NCBI GenBank assembly: GCA_963757805.1
Contig: CAVWSM010000013.1
Location: forward strand, 124,001 to 188,000
Length of the DNA stretch: 64,000 nt
Source of the DNA: CAVWSM01 sp963757805
Lineage (GTDB): Bacteria; Actinomycetota; Actinomycetes; Jiangellales; Jiangellaceae
Direction: 5' to 3'
Part shown: positions 52,885-62,519 of the stretch, one piece after another
Position numbering within the stretch: the stretch's first letter is position 1
How the letters are laid out: every line of letters starts with the position of its first letter
Translations under genes and position numbers: made by a program
Notes under the pieces: model-generated
The model's input: only the letters and a program-made list of their open reading frames with translations
What the model was told of the DNA's origin: nothing
Databases searched by the model: none

Positions 52885-54072
52885 TCAGGCGAAAGCGCTC
52901 ACACCCGTGATGTCACGCCCGACGATCAGCGTCTGGATCTCGGCCGTGCCCTCGAAGGTGTAGAGCGCCTCCATGTCCGCCAAGTGACGGACGACGTGGT
53001 AGTCGAGCAGGATCCCGTTGCCGCCGAGGATCTCGCGAGCCATGCGGCACACGTCCCGGGCCTTCACCGTGTTGTTCAGCTTGGCAAGTGCCGCGATCGT
53101 GTCGGTGAACCTGCCCTCTTCGATCAGCCGGCCGAGCCTCAAGCAATAGAGCTGCATCGCGGTGACCTCGCAGAGCATCGCGACCAGCTTTTCCTGGATC
53201 ATCTGGAAGCCCACGAGTGGCTTGCCGAACTGCGTACGCTCCTTCGCGTACGCGACTGCAATCTCGTACGCCGCAACAGCATGTCCTAGTGAGCCCCAGG
53301 CCACCGTGTTGCGGGTGCCGGTGAGCACCCGACCGGTGTCCTTGAACGTGTTGGCGTCTGCCAGCCGGTTTGTGTCGGGCACGCGGCACCCAGTCAACGT
53401 GATGTGGGCATTCCAGACTGAGCGCAGCGCCACCTTGCCCTCGATAACGGTCGCGTCAAACCCGGGGGTTCCCTTCTCGACGACAAAACCCTTGACCTGC
53501 CCGTCGGAGGTGTCGCGGGCCCAGACGACCACGATGTCGGCGATGGAGCCGTTGCCGATCCAGCGTTTCTGGCCGTCGAGCACCCATTCCTCACCCTCGC
53601 GCCGCGCCGAGGTCTCCAGGCCGATCGAGTCTGACCCGTGTGTTGGCTCGGTGAGCGCGAAGGCGCCGATCTTGTCCAGCCGAGCCATCGGCGGCAGCCA
53701 GCGTTCCTTCTGCTCCGCTGATCCCAGCAAGTCGATCGACTTCATCGCCAGACCGCAGTGGACACCGTAGAACGTGCCCACACTCCCGTCGCCGCGGCTC
53801 AGCTCCATGTTCACCAGACCCGCCGCGATAGGACTCATGGGTGGGCAGCCGTATCCTTCGATCCCGTCGCCTACTAGGTCGAGCTTCGCCAACTTCTGTA
53901 TGAGTTCGAACGGAAAATCGGCGCGCTCCCAATAGTCATTGATGACGGGGAGGACGTCGTTATCGACGAACTGCCTCGTCCGCATCAGGTAGTCAAGCTC
54001 CGATTCGGTCAGCTGCTCGGCGATGAGGAAGTAATCGGTGCCTCGTGCCCTACCAATGTCGTCGGTGGCCAT
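52885..54072 (-). CDS. Acyl-CoA dehydrogenase, glutaryl-CoA dehydrogenase-like
   Basis: 395 residues from the ATG at 54072 with AGAGGAG. FALTEPTHGSDSIGLETSA (FAD/substrate contact), GQKRWIGNGSIADIVVVWAR, ERTQFGKPLVGFQMIQEKLV and catalytic-Glu motif YTFEGTAEIQTLIVGRDITG. The WIGN and GTAEIQT patterns favour the GCDH branch. It oxidises an acyl-CoA and passes electrons to ETF. It is not in an obvious catabolic operon. Confidence 0.92.
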   Translation of the reverse strand: MATDDIGRARGTDYFLIAEQLTESELDYLMRTRQFVDNDVLPVINDYWERADFPFELIQKLAKLDLVGDGIEGYGCPPMSPIAAGLVNMELSRGDGSVGTFYGVHCGLAMKSIDLLGSAEQKERWLPPMARLDKIGAFALTEPTHGSDSIGLETSARREGEEWVLDGQKRWIGNGSIADIVVVWARDTSDGQVKGFVVEKGTPGFDATVIEGKVALRSVWNAHITLTGCRVPDTNRLADANTFKDTGRVLTGTRNTVAWGSLGHAVAAYEIAVAYAKERTQFGKPLVGFQMIQEKLVAMLCEVTAMQLYCLRLGRLIEEGRFTDTIAALAKLNNTVKARDVCRMAREILGGNGILLDYHVVRHLADMEALYTFEGTAEIQTLIVGRDITGVSAFA

Positions 54073-54133
54073 TGCCACTCCTCTGTCTCGAGGACGGTAG
54101 CCCCAGTGAATCCCTCGACGTCCGCTGCCGCCA

Positions 54134-54565
54134 CTATGGCTGAGGCGGGCTTGCCTCGAGCATGACGACCGGGATGACCCGATTGGTGTGCGATTGGTAC
54201 CCGCGGTATCCCGAGTACGCCCCAACGACCCGCGGCCACCAGGCATCACGTTCGACGGGCCCGGCGGTACGGGCGCGGACGGCCCAGGACTTCGCGCCCA
54301 CCTGAACGAAGGCTCGCGGCTCGGCGACCAGGTTGCGGTACCAGTCCGGATCCTGGGGTCGCCCTCCCCAGGAGGCGATCACAACCAACGTTTCGCCGTC
54401 TCGCAGATAGAGCAGGGGTACGGTGTGCGCCTTGCCCGTCGTACAACCGCGCGTGGTGAGCAGCAGCATGTCGTTGTGTACGAGCCGTCGCCCGAGCACC
54501 CCACCGGTGAGTCGATAAACCCCGGCATGGAACCTCGACAGTCGCCTAGCCGTACTGTCACGCAC
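54134..54565 (-). CDS. Deazaflavin (F420)-dependent nitroreductase family protein
   Basis: 143 residues from a GTG. LLLTTRGCTTGKAHTVPLLY and VIASWGGRPQDPDWYRNLVAEP are the conserved DDN-family motifs for F420 binding. Members reduce quinones or nitro compounds. It lies just upstream of the acyl-CoA dehydrogenase on the same strand. Confidence 0.9.
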   Translation of the reverse strand: MRDSTARRLSRFHAGVYRLTGGVLGRRLVHNDMLLLTTRGCTTGKAHTVPLLYLRDGETLVVIASWGGRPQDPDWYRNLVAEPRAFVQVGAKSWAVRARTAGPVERDAWWPRVVGAYSGYRGYQSHTNRVIPVVMLEASPPQP

Positions 54566-54607
54566 GGGGTCATCCCATCAGGTTCCCGCCACGGAAGCAG
54601 GCTTGGC

Positions 54608-55582
54608 CTAGTCGCCGCCGTCTGGCGATAGTTGTCGTGCAAGCACGTCGAGCCGATCGGTGTCGAGGGACTCGCCGGGAAACACGCAGAAGCCATGCGT
54701 CGTGCCCCTCGCGGACGCTCGTCCGGCATGCCTGAGCGCTCGGCCAAACTCGGCCGGATCGACTGGCGGCCCCCAGTCGTGGCCGGCCGAATGAGCGACC
54801 GTCGAGGTCGCCTGGACTACGGGCACCACAGCCACGTCGGTACCGACGCGCAGGTTGTCTGCGATTGTGCTCACCCACGACGGCGGCTTCCGAAGGGTCG
54901 CGTGGTGGGTCATCGGGAGGAGCGCATCTACCCGACGCCCGAGCCGATGCGTGTCCTGCCCGTAGACGGTGCGGCGCACTTCGTCCGAGGCCGGCACGAC
55001 GAACATCCCGACCCAGCGTCCGCTGGACCGGATCTCCTGCGCCAGCCGGTCGGTTGTCTCGTCGATGACGTCGCATCGGAACCGCGTCCAGGCCTCGGCA
55101 TGACGGGCCCGGACGGCTGCCGCAGCTCCGACCGGGTCGGCGGGATGGATGTCCGAGGCGTTGTGGCCCGCCTCGAGCACAGCGCGTCGAAACCGTCGCA
55201 AGGTGATGGGATCGTACGATCCATGCCGCGGCCTGGCCCCCGGCCGCAACTCGAGTGCCCAATGTCCGGGCCAGCGGAGAAAGTCCAGCACGAGCCCGTC
55301 GAGCCGGTTGGTGGCCAAGACGGCCGACAGTCTGTGGGCGAGCCAGTCGTTGTACGCCTCGTCGGTGGGAATGAGGCCGGCGTAGGACTGCATCGGCTCG
55401 AACGGGTTGCATCGTTCGTCGATGTGTGTCGGGTCGGTCGCAGCATTGGCGGCTGCCGGCTGCGGCTGCGACGCCCCTGCCGGGAGCACGGCGAGCATTG
55501 CGGCGACGAGCGGCAGCGTCATTGCCGCAGAGATGACCTGCCGCCGCGTGTTGCCGCCGGAGGGGTGCGAGATAGGAGACAT
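54608..55582 (-). CDS. Tat/Sec-exported glycoside-hydrolase-like (TIM-barrel) protein
   Basis: 324 residues from the ATG at 55582. The N-terminus has twin arginines and a hydrophobic core (NTRRQVISAAMTLPLVAAML), suggesting Tat export. The core has YNDWLAHRLSAVLATNRLDG, LVLDFLRWPGHW and VGMFVVPASDEVRR, similar to GHL10/DUF4015-type putative glycosidases in which IDGIVLDFIRYP precedes the active site. Substrate unknown. The Asp in LDFLRWP may be functional. Confidence 0.65.
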   Translation of the reverse strand: MSPISHPSGGNTRRQVISAAMTLPLVAAMLAVLPAGASQPQPAAANAATDPTHIDERCNPFEPMQSYAGLIPTDEAYNDWLAHRLSAVLATNRLDGLVLDFLRWPGHWALELRPGARPRHGSYDPITLRRFRRAVLEAGHNASDIHPADPVGAAAAVRARHAEAWTRFRCDVIDETTDRLAQEIRSSGRWVGMFVVPASDEVRRTVYGQDTHRLGRRVDALLPMTHHATLRKPPSWVSTIADNLRVGTDVAVVPVVQATSTVAHSAGHDWGPPVDPAEFGRALRHAGRASARGTTHGFCVFPGESLDTDRLDVLARQLSPDGGD

Positions 55583-55744
55583 GGCAGCGGTATACCGACA
55601 CAAGGACCGGTATGGAACGGCTTGGCGCTGGCGGAGCCATGCCATGTCTTGTTCCCGCCACGGACGGCGGGCAGCACCACCCGTACGCGCGCAACCGCCC
55701 GGCACTGCGTGAAGTGCCGGGCGGCCACGAGGTGGAATCGAATG

Positions 55745-57464
55745 TCAACCCCTGCTTGTCACCGCCCGGTAGGCGTCGACGACGCCGTGTCCGTAGAAAC
55801 CGTTGTACTTGCGGTCACCGACACAGAGGGCGTTGAACTCCGCGGGTCTGCCCACATTCTCGTACGAGAACAGTGGTGGCACTGGGCAAGCCCGGTCGAG
55901 GGCCGTGTTCCGGAGGATGCGGAACGTGCGGTCCGGGTCCAAGCCGAAGTTGCTGCCGCCTCGCCCGAACTCGCTCACGATCAGGGCCGCCACACCAACA
56001 GCGTGCGGGGACGCCATCGAGGTGCCCTGGAGGTACTTGTAGTACCCGCACTGGGTGTAGTCGGTCACCCCGGCAGGGCAGGACTTCATCGTGCCCAGCG
56101 CTGCACCGGTGGGCGTGATGTTCCCCGCGGCATCCACCTCGGGCTCCATTGCCCCAGGGGGGATCACCGTCTGAAGCGTGTTTAGCGGGTAGCTCGACAG
56201 GATCATGTTCTCGTTAGTCCGGAAGCGCGGGTCACCGAAGAAGTCACGGAAATAGCCACCCGGTGCCGAGACGTCGGTCTGCTCGACACCATAGTTGGAG
56301 TAGTCCGCCTTGACCGCCGTCGGGCCCAAAGCGGATACGCCAATGACGTGTACGCCCTCGGCCGGAAGGTCGAGGCAGGTGGCGTTGTCAATCGGCCGCG
56401 GGTATGCCGAGTCGGGCGGGTAGTTCGGGCTCTGGATATCGGTGCGAGGGGCGCCCACGTCCTCGTGGTTGTTGCCCAGGGCAGCGACCAGCGTCACTCC
56501 GTGGCGATGCGCGTAGCGCAGTGCGCGCTGCATCGCGCGGATGATCGTGCGCTGCTCGGCCTGTGCCTCGGGCGAGTCGGCCGGGTTGGCGGTGCAGTTG
56601 TAGAGCCACGGGTCGACGAAGAACGACATATTGACGACGTCCGCGCCGACGTCACCCGCGTAGGTGATGGCGTCGACTGTCGGACCGAGGAAGAAGAACC
56701 CGCTGTCCTGACCAGCGCGCGCGTTGATCAGCGTGATGTTGGGTGCCACACCGCTGACGCCGAACCCATTTGCCGCCGCACCGATGATGCCCGCCACATG
56801 TGTGCCGTGACCGGCGTCGTCCCAATTGGCGGGGTCGACGCAGCCACGGAACTCACACGCCCCGTCGATGTCGAGGAGATCAGGCGCGAAGTTCCGGGAC
56901 AGCGCCGCGTTGAAGTTTGGCGCGAGGTCGGGGTTGCGTGAGTCGATCCCAGTGTCGATGACGGCCACGACGACACGCTTGTCGCCGGGTTGCACGGTCC
57001 GCGCCAGGTCGGAGCGCACCATCTTAAGCCCCCACAGATTGCCGTCCAGGGGGTCCAGCCCAGCGGTGCTCTGCGCTCAGGGTTCCTGCCGACTTCGGCG
57101 CGGTCTGGTTCTCGCGCTCGATGTCCGGCTTCTGCTTGCGGTCGGGCAGCGTGCCAACGACGGTGCGGCGCGCCGCGCCGTCCAGGTTGGGCTGCTCGGC
57201 CACCTTGGCGCTGAAGCCGTTGGCCGGTGCGTCGACGGTCAACAGGCCGACCGCCTTGTTTTCCTGTACGACTTTGCCGCCCGCTTTCTGTACCTCGGCC
57301 CTGGCCGCGGCAAGCGAGGCGCCGTCCTTCGCGAGCACGTAGTACCGGGTGGTCTCACCGGACAGGCTCTGCTCTGCTCCGGCGGTGGGCGCTCCTAGCG
57401 CCAACGTCGTCGCAGCCACGGTTGCTGCTGCGACCACGCCCGCCGTTAAGGATGATCTCCGCAT
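55745..57464 (-). pseudogene. Secreted subtilisin-like (S8) serine protease, one frameshift
   Basis: Starts at an ATG at 57464 with a signal peptide and an I9-like inhibitor propeptide (TRYYVLAKDGASLAAARAEV, VGLLTVDAPANGFSAKVAEQ). A frame change near 57060 joins to LWGLKMVRSDLA. The catalytic triad is Asp in VVAVIDTGID, His in GHGTHVAGIIG and Ser in GTSMASPHAVGVAALIV, with the oxyanion Asn region ALGNNHED. About 573 codons. It ends shortly after the domain, with no sorting signal. Confidence 0.88.
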
Positions 57465-57573
57465 GATCTCCTCCGAAGGTGGATGGTGACGACCGCGACC
57501 CTAGAACTAGGTCGGGCGCAACGGAAGGGTCGAACCCCGACAACAATGGGTGTCACATGCGCCAAACCCGACG

Positions 57574-58422
57574 TCAGCGGGCGCCGTCGACGACGTACCT
57601 CATTGGCACGAACGTCTGCGACTCCATGGGTGGTCGTGCGTACGCTCGCGTCTGCCGCGGCGGCAACTTGATCGGGGGATACTCGACCGGCTTGTAGGGC
57701 ACCAGCGACAGTAGGTGTGCAATGAGGTTCAGCCGGGCGCTGCGCTTGTCATCGGCGTCGACGACATACCACGGGCATTCCTTGATATCCGTGTAGGCGA
57801 ACATCTGGTCCTTCGCCTCTGCGTAGTCGACCCAGCGCGCCTGCGCTTCCAGGTCCATCGGGCTGAGCTTCCAGCGCTTGGCCGGATCATCGATGCGCGC
57901 CTGGAACCGGCGGCGCTGCTCCTCGTCCGACAGCGACAGCCAGTACTTCACGATGCGTATGCCGTCACGGATCAGCGCGCGCTCCAGCGACGGACACGTG
58001 CGCATGAACTCCTCGTACTCCGCGTCGGTGCAGAATCCCATCACCCGCTCGACGCCGGCCCGGTTGTACCAGCTGCGGTCGAACAGCACCATCTCGCCGG
58101 CAGCCGGCAGCTGCTCGACATAGCGCTGGAAATACCACTGCGTACGCTCACGCTCGGTTGGTGTCGGCAGAGCAACGACGCGGGCGGACCGGGGGTTCAA
58201 GCGGTACGAGATGCGCTTGATCGTGCCGCCCTTCCCGGCAGTGTCGCGGCCCTCGAACAGGACCACGAGGCGGAACCCAGAGTCCCGGATCCACTCCTGC
58301 ATGGCCACGAGCTCGGACTGGAGCCGAGCGAGCTCCTTGTCGTAGCTCTTCTTGTTGAGACGTACAGGTCCAGCGGCCGGGTCGGGGACGGCGGTCCGCG
58401 CGGCGCTCTCTGTTCGAGCCAT
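57574..58422 (-). CDS. ppk2: Polyphosphate kinase 2 (PPK2)
   Basis: 282 residues from the ATG at 58422 with GGGAGGA. Walker A VVLFEGRDTAGKGGTIKR, lid Arg-rich region VVALPTPTERERTQWYFQ, and Walker B MVLFDRSWYNRAGVERVMGF. Class I PPK2 transfers phosphate from polyphosphate to nucleoside diphosphate. The single-domain length fits. It stands alone between the subtilase and an alpha/beta hydrolase. Confidence 0.95.
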   Translation of the reverse strand: MARTESAARTAVPDPAAGPVRLNKKSYDKELARLQSELVAMQEWIRDSGFRLVVLFEGRDTAGKGGTIKRISYRLNPRSARVVALPTPTERERTQWYFQRYVEQLPAAGEMVLFDRSWYNRAGVERVMGFCTDAEYEEFMRTCPSLERALIRDGIRIVKYWLSLSDEEQRRRFQARIDDPAKRWKLSPMDLEAQARWVDYAEAKDQMFAYTDIKECPWYVVDADDKRSARLNLIAHLLSLVPYKPVEYPPIKLPPRQTRAYARPPMESQTFVPMRYVVDGAR

Positions 58423-58550
58423 CACGCCATCCTCCCGCGCCCGTGCTGCTTCAGCACCTCAGAGCCTTTGCCGTCGGACTCGGCCTGGCTAGCCCTGTCC
58501 TGTGGTGTTGCATTCAGCGTGTACTTCGATGGTTACGGGGCGAAGGCGGG

Positions 58551-59360
58551 TCAGCCCTGTGCGCCTCCGTGGGCATGCGCGAAGCTGGCGAGGTCGGCTG
58601 CCACACGGTCGGGTTGTTCCCAGAGGACGACGTGGCCGGTGCCCTCGTAGACGACCAGACGTGCGCCGGGGATGGCCGCGGTCATACGCTCCTGGTCGGC
58701 CCGGGAGAGTAACTCGTCGCGGTCGCCCCACAAGATCAGCGTGGGGGCGGTGATGGTGCCCGTCTCGGTAGGCGGGCGCGGCCCGGTGAGCCCGGCCAAG
58801 GCATCCCGCCACACTCGGGCCGGCAGTCGGCAACCGTCGACTACCCGATCCTCCAGGTACCAGTCGGGGATTTCGTGGTAGCGCGGGAACCATCCGAGCG
58901 ACTCCCGCACCCAGGCCGGGTCAACCGGGTCGGTCAGCCGGTCGAGCTCGTCGGCGAAGGCGGGCCGGCCCTGCAAGCTGCGTGGAGATCCGATGAGCAC
59001 CAGGCCGAGCACCCGATCCGGATTGGTCACGGCGACCTGCTGTGCCACGTAGCCGCCGCTGGACGAGCCGGCCAGCACCGCGGCTCCCAGGTTGACCGCG
59101 TCCAAGAAGGCAAGGACGTCCGCGGCGAAGTCGGACAACTCGTAGCCGCCCGCAGGCTTGTCTGCGTGGCCGTGACCACGCTGATCCCACGCCAACACGT
59201 TCAGCGAGGGCGGCAACAGGGGCCGCAGCCGGTCGAAGCAGCCCATCGACTCCGCCCACGCATGCAGCAGCAGCACCGGCACACCAGACGGATCACCCTG
59301 CGCAACGTACGGAACAGTCACCCCGGTGGCCAGATGCACCACCCGCGCTGGGCCGCCCAC
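58551..59360 (-). CDS. Alpha/beta hydrolase
   Basis: 269 residues from a GTG. VPVLLLHAWAESMGCFDRL, LAWDQRGHGHADKPAGGY, nucleophile elbow AGSSSGGYVAQQVA (Ser), LILWGDRDELLSRADQ and the catalytic His in YEGTGHVVLWEQPDRV. Substrate unknown. Confidence 0.92.
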   Translation of the reverse strand: MGGPARVVHLATGVTVPYVAQGDPSGVPVLLLHAWAESMGCFDRLRPLLPPSLNVLAWDQRGHGHADKPAGGYELSDFAADVLAFLDAVNLGAAVLAGSSSGGYVAQQVAVTNPDRVLGLVLIGSPRSLQGRPAFADELDRLTDPVDPAWVRESLGWFPRYHEIPDWYLEDRVVDGCRLPARVWRDALAGLTGPRPPTETGTITAPTLILWGDRDELLSRADQERMTAAIPGARLVVYEGTGHVVLWEQPDRVAADLASFAHAHGGAQG

Positions 59361-59548
59361 ACGCGCAGCGTAGACCTGAACAGCGACCCGCCCCCAGCGG
59401 CCTGAGAGTGACCTTGCTCAGCTAGCGGAGCATGTCGATGACAGTCCTTCATTCGTACGGGCCGGAGTGCAGGATGGCGTCTCGGATCGCATCGGATGAG
59501 AGATCCAGCTCGATTAGAGCCCCGCCGGGCGGTCTCGTCCTCAGGTTG

Positions 59549-60214
59549 CTACGGATGGTTCTTCAGGTTTAGGTAGTGATCGCGTTCGCCCCGGTCGAGG
59601 TGCTCTATGGCGTATCGCAACGCGGCGCGCGGCATGGTTGCTGCGTGCCGGTCGAGGAATCGGCGCAACAGGTTTGGGTCGCGCTTGCCTGCCTCGCGGA
59701 CCCAGCCACCGACCGCCTTGTGGACGAGTGTGTCTTGGTCGTTGGCAAGGATGTCAGCGATGGCGAAAGTGTCTTCGAGGTCCCCTCGTCGGATGAACGC
59801 ATAGGTTGCGACGATCGCAGTTCGCCGCTCTAACGGGTTCGACGACCGGGCGAATGCGTACAGCTGGTCGCGCGGCTTGTCCGTGAGGTATCCGCCGACA
59901 ACTGAGGGTGCAGCGCGGTCCACGAGGTCCCAGGTGTCGATCAGCTCGTGCCGCTGCACGTAGAGGTCGTACAGCTCCTTGCGGCGGACCTGGGGGATGC
60001 GCTTGGTCCGGGCTTGGTAGTCCATGATGCTGATGGCGCCTACACGGGCTTCATGCTCTGGCCGCTCGAGCAATGTTCCGATCTCTGGTTGTTGCATCCC
60101 GATGAACTCCTTTGCCAGCGCGAAGATCTCACGCATCGGCGGGCGCCGGTCGCCCGCGGCATGCAGTCCATTGAGGCGACGCATGAACTCGGCAGCCGTG
60201 TCAGCGCTCGTCAT
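59549..60214 (-). CDS. AlkD-like DNA alkylation repair / HEAT-repeat protein
   Basis: 221 residues from the ATG at 60214. It has a helical HEAT-like fold with RVGAISIMDYQARTKRIPQV, LIDTWDLVDRAAPSVVGGYL and DTLVHKAVGGWVREAGKRDP, which fit the AlkD/YhaZ family. The Trp in WDLVD and the VGGWVREAGKR motif are typical. It removes bulky or positively charged alkyl lesions in characterised members. Confidence 0.88.
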   Translation of the reverse strand: MTSADTAAEFMRRLNGLHAAGDRRPPMREIFALAKEFIGMQQPEIGTLLERPEHEARVGAISIMDYQARTKRIPQVRRKELYDLYVQRHELIDTWDLVDRAAPSVVGGYLTDKPRDQLYAFARSSNPLERRTAIVATYAFIRRGDLEDTFAIADILANDQDTLVHKAVGGWVREAGKRDPNLLRRFLDRHAATMPRAALRYAIEHLDRGERDHYLNLKNHP

Positions 60215-60600
60215 GACTGCCCCGGGTGTGTCTGCGGTGACTGGCTCGAGGTGCAGTTCGGCCAGGTGCCCCGGCACGAGGGATCGGCACGTGACTTCGT
60301 ACTGACCAGCACGGCGGTGCTCCTGTCTGCGGCGGCTATTGGCCCGTCGCCCGCAATCCTGTCACCCGTGCCGACACCGACCAGACAGCTATTGAGCGGT
60401 CAGTCGATCTTGTCGTCTTCGTGGGCTGAGGGGGGCAGCGAGTTGTGGCACGTTACGAGGATCGGTCGTTTGCGCGCGGCCGACGCCTTGTGGGCCTGCT
60501 CAGACAGTCCTCGGCGCCGGTCGCTGGCTTCCGAGCGCGCAATCCATCTCCTGCTGGAGCACGTAGTACGTGGTGGTTCTCCGAAGGGAAGGGGTTGGCC
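60215..60600. promoter_or_regulatory. Intergenic region with an exact 13-bp palindrome
   Basis: 386 bp with no gene I can support, between the leftward AlkD-like gene and the rightward Ig-like secreted protein. CACGTAGTACGTG at 60560-60572 is an exact palindrome about 30 bp upstream of the ATG and could be an operator. The promoters of both flanking genes should be here. Confidence 0.4.
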
Positions 60601-61266
60601 ATGAACTCGCGTGCTCACGCCCGACGGATCGGTAGGTTGCTAGTCCTGCTTCTTGCCCTTCCGCTGCTGGTGCTCGGCGCGCCGTCCGCCCAGGCACAGG
60701 CCGCCACGTGCACCATCGACCCCATCGATCCCCAGGACCCCACGCTGACCGGCCAGGTCGGGACCGAGTTCACGGTCTTCATTACGGTGACCGGCTGCTC
60801 GTCGTCGTTCAGGACACCGACGTTCAGACTCGTCGACGGCAAGCTTCCCCCGGGGACGAAGGTCTTCGACTTCGCCACGGCCACGGGGCTGATCAACGGA
60901 GTCCCCAAGACCGCCGGTGTCTTCACGTTCACGGTTCAGGTCAAGGACGAGACCCGCGCGACCGACACGGAGACCTTCACGGTCGAGATCCTCCCGGCCG
61001 AGGCGCCGACGATCACCACCGAGGCGCTCTCCGACGGAACGGTCGGCGAGTTCTACTGCTGCGGCAACCTGTTCGCCGACGGTGGGGTCCGGCCCTTCAC
61101 CTGGTCGGTGGTCGCCGGGGCGCTGCCGCCTGGCCTGGAACTGCCGAGAGGGGAGAACACCATCTCCGGAACGCCCACCACGGCTGGCACGTTCACCTTC
61201 ACCGTCCGCGTCACCGACGATCTGGACGCCTTCAGCGAGAAGGAGTTCTCCATCACGATCAGTTGA
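60601..61266 (+). CDS. Secreted protein with two putative Ig (He_PIG) domains
   Basis: 221 residues. Signal peptide (LLVLLLALPLLVLGAPSAQA). Two He_PIG-like domains show the pattern LPPGTKVFDFATATGLINGV ... TAGVFTFTVQVKDE and GALPPGLELP ... ISGTPTTAGTFTFTVRVTD. These bacterial Ig-like modules occur in surface adhesins and carbohydrate-active proteins. Here they stand alone without enzymatic or anchoring domains. Confidence 0.88.
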   Translation: MNSRAHARRIGRLLVLLLALPLLVLGAPSAQAQAATCTIDPIDPQDPTLTGQVGTEFTVFITVTGCSSSFRTPTFRLVDGKLPPGTKVFDFATATGLINGVPKTAGVFTFTVQVKDETRATDTETFTVEILPAEAPTITTEALSDGTVGEFYCCGNLFADGGVRPFTWSVVAGALPPGLELPRGENTISGTPTTAGTFTFTVRVTDDLDAFSEKEFSITIS

Positions 61267-61297
61267 ACGTCAGCTGACCGGTCGAGAAGGAGGCAAC

Positions 61298-61345
61298 ATG
61301 GAGAGTGACCATGAATTCCCCGAGCCTCGTGGCCACTTCACGTGA
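61298..61345 (+). CDS. Possible 15-codon ORF with strong ribosome binding site
   Basis: ATG at 61298 follows AAGGAGGCAAC, an excellent Shine-Dalgarno; the peptide MESDHEFPEPRGHFT ends at TGA 61345. It sits between the Ig-like protein and the Vgb-like propeller. It may be a leader peptide, or the start of a lost gene. Evidence is the ribosome binding site only. Confidence 0.3.
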   Translation: MESDHEFPEPRGHFT

Positions 61346-61511
61346 ACAGCGTCGCAGCGCGGGACGAGCAGAAACCTCAATTGCGTAGCGAACACTCCCC
61401 CAAGCGTCAGCCGACATATGGACTCGGGATGCTCGCTTCGAGTGCCTCAACACGTCCAACAGACCCTTCGCGGGGTACCGAAGGGCAGTTGTCGAACGCA
61501 AAGGAGAGGAA

Positions 61512-62519
61512 ATGCCAACGTCCATGCGGGTGCGCAGATGGGGCGTGATCGTGGCTGCCGGCCTGATCGCGTCAACCGCGGTGCCGGTCGCCGAGGCGGC
61601 GTCCGAACTGGGAACCGTCAAGCACTACAGGTTGCCAACCAGTAGCAATCCACACTTCGTCACGACCGCGTCCGACGGCAACGTCTGGTTCACCGTCCAG
61701 GGAGCGTTCTTCACCCCCGGCTCGGTCGCACGGGTAACGCCGCGGGGCGACATCACCGAGTTTGCCGTCTGCGACGGCTGTGTCACCAATGACATCGTGG
61801 AAGGTCCCGACGGGATCCTCTACATCAGCGACAACGATGGTCAGCTGCGCCGGATCACGACCTCGGGAGAGGTCCTCAGCAGCATTTCGCCCTGTGGGGA
61901 GGTGTTCTGCGATCCGCTCGGCGGCGTTGCGGCGGACTCGACCAGCATCTGGTTCGCCGATTTCTTCAACAACCGGGTCGGTCGCCTCAACGTCTTCGCC
62001 GCCCCTGGCGAGGACCCGTTCACGTACTTCCCTGCCCCCGAGGTCGGCGATGTCGCGGTGGCAACGGACGGCAACGTGTGGTTTACCGGAACCAATGCGA
62101 TCGGGGAGATTGATCCCGCGGTCGGTGTCGTTAGCACTACGCCGCTCAGCGCAGAGGGCTCAGGCATAACTGTCGCTCCCAATGGGACCGTGTGGGTGAC
62201 CGAGATCTTCGCCGACCTCATCGCCCGGCTCACGCCGACTGCATCCGGCCCTCACGACCTCGTGGAGTTCCCGACCCCGGTCGACGCAACCCCGCTGGAC
62301 ATCGCCGCGGCCCCGGATGGCAACGTGTGGTTCACCCAGAACCTCCGCGGCAACATCGCTCGGATAACCCAGGACGGTGTGGTCACCGAGGCCTCCAAGG
62401 CGATCGACTTCGCCGACCCGAGGCGGCCGGACCCGGTCGGGATCACGATCGGTGCGAACGGTGACCCCTGGTACGCGGAGTCCCTCATCGACAAGGTCGC
62501 CAACCTCAAGCTGCGCTGA
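61512..62519 (+). CDS. Secreted Vgb-like beta-propeller protein
   Basis: 335 residues from an ATG with AAAGGAGAGGAA. Signal peptide to VAEAAS. Repeated blades: TASDGNVWFTVQGAFF, DILYISDNDGQLRRITTSGE-like, VATDGNVWFTGTNAIGEIDP, TVWVTEIFADLIARLTP and DGNVWFTQNLRGNIARIT. Six or seven blades fit the virginiamycin B lyase/NHL fold. Catalytic function not shown; similar to, but not a close copy of, the lipoprotein at 46181-47264. Confidence 0.88.
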   Translation: MPTSMRVRRWGVIVAAGLIASTAVPVAEAASELGTVKHYRLPTSSNPHFVTTASDGNVWFTVQGAFFTPGSVARVTPRGDITEFAVCDGCVTNDIVEGPDGILYISDNDGQLRRITTSGEVLSSISPCGEVFCDPLGGVAADSTSIWFADFFNNRVGRLNVFAAPGEDPFTYFPAPEVGDVAVATDGNVWFTGTNAIGEIDPAVGVVSTTPLSAEGSGITVAPNGTVWVTEIFADLIARLTPTASGPHDLVEFPTPVDATPLDIAAAPDGNVWFTQNLRGNIARITQDGVVTEASKAIDFADPRRPDPVGITIGANGDPWYAESLIDKVANLKLR

